This document shows positions 12,760-17,422 of a stretch of DNA of 17,422 nt, in pieces. The position numbers were made by a program, and so were the translations under genes. The notes below the pieces were generated by a model, which was given only the letters and a program-made list of their open reading frames with translations, was not told where the DNA came from and did no database searches. Source of the DNA: Deinococcus planocerae. GTDB lineage: Bacteria > Deinococcota > Deinococci > Deinococcales > Deinococcaceae. The stretch lies in assembly GCF_002869765.1 (NCBI RefSeq), contig NZ_PNOR01000054.1, positions 1 through 17,422 on the forward strand, written 5' to 3'. Position 1 is the stretch's first letter; each line of letters opens with the position of its first letter.

Positions 12760-12877
12760 CTCCAGCCGGGCCAAACGTCAAGCAGACACCCGTCCCCAGC
12801 GGGCTTTCTCCCGCCGTTGTGCTCGCCGTGAAGGTAAGTCTGTAGGACACCCGCTGTCAAGTTTCGACCGCCGACAT

Positions 12878-12905
12878 GCCGTTGATAAAAAGGCTTATCA
12901 ACGTA
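12878..12905. repeat. dif-like palindrome (11-6-11), candidate Xer or integrase site
   Basis: GTTGATAA (12881-12888) and TTATCAAC (12895-12902) are perfect inverted repeats around AAAGGC. The inner ATAA/TTAT borders and the 6-bp centre match the layout of chromosomal dif sites recognised by XerC and XerD; the outer bases match dif consensus sequences only partly. An operator is the alternative. Confidence 0.45.
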
Positions 12906-13214
12906 ACACCGCCCAATCTGCCCTACCGTGCCAGTTGTTGAGGCTTCCCTACCGAACGGTAAGGAACTCCAGCGCGGTGCGGAGGGACAGTACGTCGAGT
13001 ACCTGCGCTGAATCTGGGAACCACTCGAAACTTTCCCACGGGACGCCGCCTGTCTCCAGACAGGAGCGCGACCGCCAGTACTACCTCGCCAACCGTGAAC
13101 GCCGCATATGGTTTAGCCGTCCCTTTCAAGGGCAGTGACAGCGTGTAAAGGAAGGCCAGCTAGCTTCTTTTGTCAAAACACCGACACCATAGACTGTCCT
13201 AAGCAAGCACACCG
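12906..13214 (+). other. Gene-poor stretch with possible coding remnants
   Basis: No ORF here has a ribosome binding site and a recognisable product. One plus-strand frame ending at 13138 contains SRQERDRQYYLANRERR, which resembles small basic phage proteins with repeated YY-ANRE segments and may be a remnant. TAGACT at 13190-13195 is a possible -10 box for the downstream HTH gene but lacks a properly spaced -35. A 29-bp segment at 13147-13175 recurs in diverged form at 17168-17195. Confidence 0.35.
13147..13175. repeat. Diverged direct repeat, copy 1
   Basis: This copy matches 17168-17195 at 24 of 29 positions, counting one gap. Shared features are AAAGGA at the left, GCC-GCT in the middle and TTCTTT plus GTCA at the right. 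Confidence 0.45.
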
Positions 13215-13238
13215 GCCCCGGCAACCGCTGGGGCTTTT
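13215..13238 (+). terminator. Terminator or attenuator before the HTH gene
   Basis: GCCCC (13215-13219) pairs with GGGGC (13230-13234), extended by an inner GC/GC pair around AACC, and is followed by TTTTCGTTT. It either ends leftward transcription units now lost or acts as an attenuator between the possible -10 box at 13190 and the HTH gene. Confidence 0.5.
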
Positions 13239-13250
13239 CGTTTGCTCGCA

Positions 13251-13269
13251 TTGCACCCACTGGGTGCAA
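13251..13269 (+). promoter_or_regulatory. 19-bp palindrome overlapping the HTH gene leader
   Basis: TTGCACCCA, a central C and TGGGTGCAA form a perfect palindrome 11 bp before the ATG at 13281, touching the Shine-Dalgarno. The same half-sites and arrangement occur before the small gene at 16897-17043. It is probably an operator, possibly autoregulatory, or an RNA hairpin that controls access to the ribosome binding site. Confidence 0.55.
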
Positions 13270-13280
13270 GAGGAGAAGAC

Positions 13281-13466
13281 ATGTTGGAACAAATTTGCAC
13301 TATCGCCCGGTATGCCGACGACCGCAACCTCAGCCGAAATACCGTCAAGTCATGGGTTGCACGTGGGCAACTGCCCACCGTCGTCATTGCCGGGCGCACC
13401 TTCGTCATGAAGAACGCACAGCCCACACACAGCCCACGCGTTCCAGTCCGGCAGGCCGGGCAGTAA
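13281..13466 (+). CDS. Small helix-turn-helix DNA-binding protein (excisionase-like)
   Basis: This encodes 61 residues. RYADDRNLSRNTVKSWVARGQLPTVVIAGRTFVM is a compact MerR/excisionase-type winged helix-turn-helix, in which a recognition helix (RNTVKSWVARG) is followed by a short strand pair. Such proteins bind DNA as excisionases, replication-initiation accessories or repressors; the sequence does not say which. GAGGAG at 13270-13275 sets the ATG at 13281. The stop TAA overlaps the ATG of the next gene by one base (TAATG), so the two genes are translationally coupled. The palindrome upstream is a likely operator. Confidence 0.75.
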   Translation: MLEQICTIARYADDRNLSRNTVKSWVARGQLPTVVIAGRTFVMKNAQPTHSPRVPVRQAGQ

Positions 13467-14068
13467 TGGCCTCCGACGCATGGTTCACATGGTGCCGGGA
13501 CTACGGGCGGGCCGCGGAGGTCTGGACCCTTCCGGGGCTGAGGCGGCGGGCGGAGGCGCGGGGCTTTCGCTTTACGGACAACACCGCCCAGCGGCAAGCC
13601 TTCGACTTCACCCTTGAGCGCCGGAGCCGCCGCCTATGGGGGGACGTGAAGCGGGCGGGCCGGAGGGCTTGCAACTTCCCCACCGTCAGCCTTGAAACTC
13701 TGAGCAACCGGGGAGAGCGGTCCTGGGCCTTCCGCCTTGACGTGCTCTGCGTGGTGAAGGAGGAACCCACCGGGACCCGCGTCTATTGGGTCAACCTTCG
13801 GAAGTACCGGGAGGACACCGCCGACTTCACCGCGTTTCAGGCTGGGGAAGCGTCCACCATGCCGGGGCCGGAAGGGTCCACCGTCCTCAACGTGCAACTT
13901 GCGGCCCTTGAGCGGCGCGGCTGCCTGGAAGACGTGACGGCGGAGTTTACCGCCGCCTACCGGGAAGACCACGGGGACACGCCACCGGAGAGCCTGTTCA
14001 CCCCGTCACCGGAGCGTGACGCACAACCTATGCCGCCGCTGGCTCTGCCTTCGCTCGCTCGACCATAA
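13466..14068 (+). CDS. Unknown protein with a possible PD-(D/E)XK core, coupled to the HTH gene
   Basis: This encodes 200 residues. I do not recognise the family. AFDFTLERRSRRLWGDVKRAG contains Asp47, then Asp60-Val-Lys62, the spacing expected of a small PD-(D/E)XK endonuclease such as a Holliday-junction or restriction-type enzyme. Alternating strands follow (WAFRLDVLCVV, then RVYWVNL). The C-terminal 60 residues are Pro- and Glu-rich and probably flexible. The start is fixed by the one-base overlap with the HTH stop; the frame is open further upstream only through that gene. The product could process DNA for the polymerase encoded next, but that is inference from position. Confidence 0.65.
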   Translation: MASDAWFTWCRDYGRAAEVWTLPGLRRRAEARGFRFTDNTAQRQAFDFTLERRSRRLWGDVKRAGRRACNFPTVSLETLSNRGERSWAFRLDVLCVVKEEPTGTRVYWVNLRKYREDTADFTAFQAGEASTMPGPEGSTVLNVQLAALERRGCLEDVTAEFTAAYREDHGDTPPESLFTPSPERDAQPMPPLALPSLARP

Positions 14069-14090
14069 AGCCCCGGACCTCACCGGGGCT
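14069..14090 (+). terminator. Hairpin after the nuclease-like gene
   Basis: AGCCCCGG and CCGGGGCT form a perfect 8-bp stem with a 6-nt loop directly after the stop codon at 14068. There is no T-tract, so it may slow exonucleases or attenuate read-through into the polymerase gene instead of fully terminating. The remaining 68 bp before the polymerase gene hold no clear promoter. Confidence 0.45.
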
Positions 14091-14158
14091 CTGCCGTGCA
14101 CTGCTCTGAACTGTAGGAGGTTTCGAGCATACCGCACGGCCTTTCCTTTTGGAGTGCT

Positions 14159-15604
14159 GTGAAGACACACAACCTCGACACCCGCATGACCTCCCGTGCG
14201 TTCCGTGAGGCGGTCCTCGACGTGTACCCGGACGCCGCCTACAAGCCGGAGCGTCTGCGCTTGCTGCTCCTGCTCCTCCTGTGCCCCTGGGTGGACGCTG
14301 AGGGCCGCACGGTACTCGACTACAGCCAGCTAGCGGCATGTGGCAACGCTGACAGCAAGGGCCGGAACTTCAAAGCCGCTGACCTTCTCACAGACTTTGA
14401 GGCGCACGTCATGCCGCTCAGTCTCACCGGGCCGGAGTGGCGAAGTAAGGCCAGCTTGAGCCGCGCCCGTACTGCCCTTCCCGTTTGGCCTCAGACGGTC
14501 CTAGACGCTCTCCGGGCTGAGCTTGAGGCGCATAGCCGGGACCGGCTACGGGACGCCGTGTACTTCGTTTCAGGACGGCCCTACAAGCCGCGTCAACACC
14601 GGGAGCAACTGACCATGTACCGAAGACAAGCCCTTGAGGAACTGCTCGCCCACGACCACCCCGCTCTCGACCTCATGAGGTACGCCAACAGCCAACAGGG
14701 GACGGTGTTTGCTCGCATGGTGGAAAAGCACGGGGACGCGGCACGGGCCGCGGCTCTCAGGCTGAGCAAGCCCGGCCCCGACGGACAGCCCGACCCGGTA
14801 GCCACACAGGCGGCCCAGTGGCACGCCCTGCGCATACTGCACGGGCTGGAGAGTGAAGCCCAACCCTTCTACAAGCCCAGCCGGACAGGCAAGACGGCGC
14901 GGGTGTTCGCCGACGGGCTCTCCTACCTGGGGCTGAGCAAGCCGGTACGCCGTGCCCTCATGCCGGACTGCCCGGAGCTTGACCTGACAAACGCCCAGCT
15001 TGCCATAGCGGCGCAGGACTGGGAGGTCCCGGAGGTACAAGCCTTCCTCTCGACTGGGGCGAAGGTGTGGCCGGAACTGGAGCGGCACTTCCAGCTTGAG
15101 CCGGACACGTACAAGCCCGTACTGAAGTCCACCCTGTACGCGCTGCTGTTCGGTATGGAACGGGGCGCCATTGTGCGGCACCTGGCACACGGCGGGGCAG
15201 GCGAGCATGGGCGCGGCATTGGAGAGGAGAAGGCGGGCAGGCTGTTCGACCACCCGCTCATAGGGGCGCTGTACCGGGCAAGAGAGCGCCAGCTAGCCTC
15301 CCTCAAGGAAGCGGGGCACGCTCGGACGGTCTTTGGGCAGACGTTCCCGGTGACGGACGGGGAGAGCGCACGCTCAGCCTTAGCGGCACAGGCTCAGGCG
15401 GTGGAGCTATGGCTCCTCCTCCCGGCTGTGGAACTGCTAAGGGGCAACCGGGACCTAACCCTAGTGGCGTGGCAGCATGACGGCTTTACCGTCCACAGTT
15501 CCGACAAGAGCAAGACGGAACGGTACGTCAGGCAGCTACAGGACGCGGTGCGGGAAAGAGCGGAGCAAGCGGGGTACTGTACCCGGCTGGAACGTTCGGA
15601 GTAG
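14159..15604 (+). CDS. Compact family A DNA polymerase-like protein of a mobile element
   Basis: This encodes 481 residues. The C-terminal half carries the polymerase I signature in order: a TGK/PVRRALMP stretch (244-269), motif A as LDLTNAQLA with Asp275, motif B with Lys319, Lys323, Tyr327 and Phe331-Gly332 at the exact Rx3Kx3Fx3YG spacing of the O helix, a QAQAVE helix (411-416), and motif C as WQHDGFTV with Asp441. Both metal-binding aspartates are kept. Residues 1-240 resemble neither the 3'-5' nor the 5'-3' exonuclease domain; I cannot name this domain. At 481 residues the protein is about half the length of polymerase I. The GTG at 14159 is chosen because GGAG lies 4 nt before it. It probably synthesises DNA during replication or repair of the element; RNA polymerase or primase activity is possible, since T7-like RNA polymerases share the fold. 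Confidence 0.8.
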   Translation: MKTHNLDTRMTSRAFREAVLDVYPDAAYKPERLRLLLLLLLCPWVDAEGRTVLDYSQLAACGNADSKGRNFKAADLLTDFEAHVMPLSLTGPEWRSKASLSRARTALPVWPQTVLDALRAELEAHSRDRLRDAVYFVSGRPYKPRQHREQLTMYRRQALEELLAHDHPALDLMRYANSQQGTVFARMVEKHGDAARAAALRLSKPGPDGQPDPVATQAAQWHALRILHGLESEAQPFYKPSRTGKTARVFADGLSYLGLSKPVRRALMPDCPELDLTNAQLAIAAQDWEVPEVQAFLSTGAKVWPELERHFQLEPDTYKPVLKSTLYALLFGMERGAIVRHLAHGGAGEHGRGIGEEKAGRLFDHPLIGALYRARERQLASLKEAGHARTVFGQTFPVTDGESARSALAAQAQAVELWLLLPAVELLRGNRDLTLVAWQHDGFTVHSSDKSKTERYVRQLQDAVRERAEQAGYCTRLERSE

Positions 15605-16060
15605 TCGGCGGGGAGAGGCGCACAAGCTGGCAGGACGGAACGGGTGGGAGCAACAGACGCGGAGCGGCGGACGTGAAGCGAGGGTGTACTGTCCTGAGCT
15701 TCTCGGACGGGGTGTGTCTCGCTCTCCTCGCTCGGCTACGGCTAGCCTCGCTCGGTACTGGCACGGCCTAGGGCTTAAGGTCTTCGACCTACGCCCTGCC
15801 TCGCTTCGCTCGGACACTGGGAGGTGTCCTGACTGCTCCAGCTATGGGGCTCTCTGGTCTGCCTGCCTTGCTCTGCGGGGGTCGCTCTGCTCCCCCCATA
15901 GAGTCGTACGGCTGAGAGAGGGAGAAAGCTAGAAACACTGTGCTGGACGGTGTGGAAGGGGTGTCGAGCTTCCGGGCGGGTCTGCACATTTCCCCCGCGG
16001 GTTGCTCCTGGCTCCTGCTGGCGTTGGGGTGGCTCTCAGCGGCAGGCGGGCAATTGCCCA
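15605..16060. other. Structured gene-free region, candidate replication origin
   Basis: No convincing gene lies in these 456 bp. CCTCGCTCGG occurs at 15726-15735 and 15746-15755, exactly 20 bp apart, with an interrupted third copy at 15799-15813. Hairpins include GGCTA/TAGCC (15734-15747), GGGC-AGGTC/GACCT-GCCC (15771-15796), GGACAC/GTGTCC (15812-15829), a wide CTATGGGG/CCCCATAG pair (15842-15849 and 15894-15901) and a 12-bp palindrome GGGCAATTGCCC (16048-16059). Repeats plus hairpins directly after a polymerase gene suggest an origin or transfer site. No canonical DnaA box was seen. Confidence 0.4.
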
Positions 16061-16348
16061 CTACGCCTTGTCTTCCCTTTTTGCCCGGCCCTCAAGAAGT
16101 CGCCCCAACAGCTCTCGCTCGGCTTCTAAGACCGCCTGTATGCGCGGCAAGTTGTACTTGGGCATGTACGGGTTACGTCCGTCACCCCATATGGCGGCAG
16201 CTACGGGGTCTATGTACCAGCGGCTACCGACCCTTTCGGAAACAAGCTCAAAGTCGCCCCGCTTGCGGCGCGTGCGTAGTGTCTCCAATGGTATGTCGAG
16301 CATGTCGGCACACTCCCGCAACGTTACGTAGCCTTCCGGTGGCTTCAT
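16061..16348 (-). CDS. MerR/excisionase-like helix-turn-helix protein
   Basis: This encodes 95 residues. GYVTLRECADMLDIPLETLRTRRKRGDFELVSERVGSRWYIDP is a typical helix-turn-helix plus wing as found in excisionases and MerR-like proteins. It is followed by a short linker and a charged C-terminal helix (IQAVLEAERELLGRLLEGRAKRE) that could mediate dimer contacts. The ATG at 16348 has no Shine-Dalgarno but overlaps the stop of the small ORF upstream (ATGA), so it may be translated by coupling. The frame is open upstream to 16426 without a good start. It faces the polymerase gene convergently across the structured region. It could control excision, copy number or transcription of the element. Confidence 0.7.
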   Translation of the reverse strand: MKPPEGYVTLRECADMLDIPLETLRTRRKRGDFELVSERVGSRWYIDPVAAAIWGDGRNPYMPKYNLPRIQAVLEAERELLGRLLEGRAKREDKA

Positions 16349-16506
16349 GGTCGGAACCTGTAAGCCGGGAACTGGTTCACTGCTCCAGAACACGCCCCCA
16401 CCCCGCCGCATATGGGGCACAGGCACGGAAGCGGGCAGGCGGTCAGCGGGACGCGCGGCGCAAGCTGGGCTTGTCTCACCGTCAGGCGTGGTTGTGGGTC
16501 TTCCAT
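16345..16506 (-). CDS. Possible 53-residue protein, leaderless, coupled to the HTH gene
   Basis: This frame begins at the ATG at 16506, 6 nt after TAGCAT, and ends in TGA overlapping the ATG of the HTH gene (ATGA). Both features are typical of genuine genes here. The product is unrecognised: a polar N-terminus (MEDPQPRLTVRQAQ), then a Cys-rich centre with five cysteines (residues 24, 28, 30, 33 and 39) that could bind zinc. Composition alone would not distinguish it from chance, and the Pro/Cys content is unusual, so the call stays tentative. Confidence 0.4.
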   Translation of the reverse strand: MEDPQPRLTVRQAQLAPRVPLTACPLPCLCPICGGVGACSGAVNQFPAYRFRP

Positions 16507-16512
16507 ACCCTC

Positions 16513-16518
16513 ATGCTA
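16513..16518 (-). promoter_or_regulatory. -10 box for the 53-residue ORF and HTH gene
   Basis: TAGCAT on the minus strand lies 6 nt before the ATG at 16506. A TTGCAC lies 20 nt further upstream, which is too far for an ideal -35. Confidence 0.35.
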
Positions 16519-16896
16519 CGGACGGCACCGGGGGCGGTGTGCAAGCGCAAGCCCCGCCCAGCGCGGGAAACGCGGAGCGGGACTGCCCGGAGGGGAGGGG
16601 GTGGGGTCGCGCTGCGCCTCACACGGTCGCCACATTGGCAAAAGACGCATGAGAGGCACGGCGGGCAGAACATTGGGGGGCGGTGGCTCGCCGCCCGCTG
16701 CTCGACGGACGGGGGAGGGGGTGCCCCGGTGGGGGGGTGCTTTTTTCTGGCGAGGACGTACCCCGGGGGGTAGGAGGTCGAAACACAGGAAAGGGTGCTT
16801 CCCGGCAGAACGGCTCTCATGTGGCTCAGGACGTGCGGGGGCACTCCGGGGCGGGGTCAGAGCTTGCCGGGGCCTTCCTGGGCCTCCTGTGCGGTT
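16519..16896. other. Gene-free stretch, G-rich on the plus strand
   Basis: I find no supported gene in these 378 bp. The plus strand has several G runs (around 16592-16610, 16675-16682, 16709-16720 and 16730-16737) and a TTTTTT at 16741-16746 after GGGTGC. The runs might form quadruplex structures or mark a weak terminator, but no clean stem precedes the T-tract. Confidence 0.3.
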
Positions 16897-17043
16897 CTAG
16901 AGCTGTTCCTCCGGCGGGCTATGTTCGGGAAAGTCCGCGGGCAGACTGTAAATGACGTGTCGCTCACAATTGAGGGTGCTGACAATGGCGTCGGGGGAGA
17001 GGGTCAGTTCCTCGGCGGTTTCGTACTCGAAGACAAGCGGCAT
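16897..17043 (-). CDS. Small 48-residue acidic protein of the element
   Basis: The ORF begins at the ATG at 17043, preceded by CAGGAG 5 nt upstream, and ends with TAG at 16897. The sequence MPLVFEYETAEELTLSPDAI continues with VSTLNCERHVIYSLPADFPEH and an acidic tail. It is rich in Glu and Asp and contains one cysteine. I do not recognise it. The strong ribosome binding site and a palindrome like that of the HTH gene upstream support a real gene. Small acidic proteins of mobile elements can act as DNA mimics or antitoxins, but nothing here shows that. It is too short for routine gene callers. Confidence 0.6.
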   Translation of the reverse strand: MPLVFEYETAEELTLSPDAIVSTLNCERHVIYSLPADFPEHSPPEEQL

Positions 17044-17056
17044 GTGGGCTCCTGGG

Positions 17057-17076
17057 TTGCACATAAACGGGTGCAA
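17057..17076 (-). promoter_or_regulatory. Palindrome before the 48-residue gene, related to the HTH operator
   Basis: TTGCAC and GTGCAA are separated by 8 bp and lie 13 bp before the ATG at 17043, next to the Shine-Dalgarno. The same half-sites with a 7-bp centre occur at 13251-13269 in the same position relative to the HTH gene. Confidence 0.5.
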
Positions 17077-17167
17077 GGTAATAGGCGGCGGGTCAGGGAA
17101 AGTAGGGTCAGGAGAGGTCTAAGAGGCGCTACGCACACAGCCGAGCATTTCTCCAACAAAAAGTCAG

Positions 17168-17195
17168 AAAGGAAAGCCGGCTGGGTTCTTTGTCA
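17168..17195. repeat. Diverged direct repeat, copy 2
   Basis: This is the partner of 13147-13175 (24 of 29 positions, one gap). It overlaps the stop codon of the recombinase-like tail and extends beyond it. A shared arm-type binding site or a duplicated gene end could explain the pair. Confidence 0.45.
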
Positions 17196-17330
17196 GTAAC
17201 GTTGCTCCCCGAACATGACGCGGACAAGCGGAGAGTGCCGGGCGTGTCCTTTTTGAAGGTCTTCGCGGCTGAGGTTTACGTAACGGAGTGTCATTCTTAG
17301 GTCTTGCATCTGGATAAGGTGAGTGAATAC
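17193..17330 (-). pseudogene. Tyrosine recombinase C-terminal tail, probably truncated
   Basis: Reading the minus strand, HLIQMQDLRMTLRYVNLSRE followed by DLQKGHARHSPLVRVMFGEQRY ends at the TGA at 17193-17195. LRMTLRYVNL matches the catalytic-tyrosine segment of phage-type integrases (consensus like DLRTTMRYVHL), and the GHARHSP tail recalls some of these enzymes. Upstream in this frame there is no box II His-x-x-Arg or Gly-His motif, and another frame is open instead, so the gene appears broken or frameshifted near 17300-17330. It would account for integration at tRNA-Thr if an intact copy exists beyond the window. Only about 45 residues support the call. Confidence 0.45.
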
Positions 17331-17422
17331 CCGTGCTGGCGCAGGAATTCTTCCTCTCGACAGACCTGTGCAGCGAGTCGTTGAATGACCAGCAGGGGCA
17401 GGGCCACCCGGGCGGCGACTTC
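17297..17422 (-). CDS. C-terminal part of an unrecognised ORF running off the right edge
   Basis: About 41 residues in a frame open from the right edge end with TAA at 17297-17299. They include VAARVALPLLVIQRLAAQV and CREEEFLRQHGYSL. Its first 16 codons are GC-ending like a chromosomal gene. It overlaps the recombinase-like frame, so the two may be parts of one gene joined by a frameshift, or the ends of different genes. I cannot assign a function. Confidence 0.35.
   Translation of the reverse strand, partial: EVAARVALPLLVIQRLAAQVCREEEFLRQHGYSLTLSRCKT

Larger units (their letters stand above)
12760..17422. mobile_element. Integrated genetic element at tRNA-Thr (left end; right end outside window)
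   Basis: Everything right of the tRNA fragment differs from the chromosomal part: short genes, small helix-turn-helix proteins, a self-contained DNA polymerase, large gene-free stretches with hairpins, and a tyrosine-recombinase-like tail. The tRNA orientation predicts that the element extends past 17422. No capsid, relaxase or conjugation gene is visible here, so phage, plasmid or conjugative origin is undecided. Confidence 0.7.

Noticed and set aside
12923..13129. 68-residue minus-strand ORF at the element's left end
   Set aside because: It has a TTG start, no ribosome binding site and no recognisable motif.
15605..16060. CRISPR array
   Set aside because: The repeats are only about 10 bp with 10-bp gaps and are imperfect, and no cas gene is present.
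15940..16773. 277-residue plus-strand ORF
   Set aside because: It is antisense to the HTH gene and covers G-rich repeats; the Cys/Arg/Gly-rich content is not protein-like.

Overview
The base composition (very GC-rich, with GC-ending codons), the 99-residue RpoZ, the long DnaE and the promoters placed directly on start codons point to a chromosome of the genus Deinococcus or a close relative. This is recognition from sequence; no database search was run.

Layout. Positions 1-310 hold remnants: a possible CPxCG-containing transposase tail and the C-terminal part of a VapC (PIN) toxin. Positions 368-1843 (minus) hold one strikingly AT-rich gene whose C-terminus carries a PD-(D/E)XK nuclease signature; it looks like recently acquired cargo, perhaps for defence. 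Positions 1895-12638 are core chromosome: dnaE (minus), an AMIN/Amidase_3 cell-wall amidase (plus), a CPA1-type Na+/H+ antiporter (minus), a small winged-helix protein (minus), rpoZ (minus), a DedA membrane protein (plus), a VKOR-like protein (minus) and a PlsC-like acyltransferase (plus). Most transcription units are short, and several starts sit 5-7 nt downstream of a -10 box, which fits leaderless mRNAs.

From 12717 to the right edge the window enters an integrated mobile element. Its left boundary is a 43-nt 3' piece of a tRNA-Thr gene (minus strand, ending in CCA) that still has its terminator; no 5' half is present. The element carries a dif-like palindrome, a small HTH gene, a stop/start-coupled gene with a possible PD-(D/E)XK core, a compact exonuclease-less family A DNA polymerase (motifs A, B and C recognisable), a 456-bp gene-free region rich in hairpins and short repeats that could be an origin, a second HTH gene, two small ORFs and what looks like the C-terminal tail of a tyrosine recombinase. 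Its other end, where an intact tRNA-Thr is predicted, lies outside the window.

The most interesting points are the element-borne polymerase module, the shared TTGCAC/GTGCAA palindromes before two element genes, the AT-rich nuclease-like gene, and a 165-bp tract of anomalous codon use in dnaE centred on the site where cyanobacterial DnaE inteins insert.
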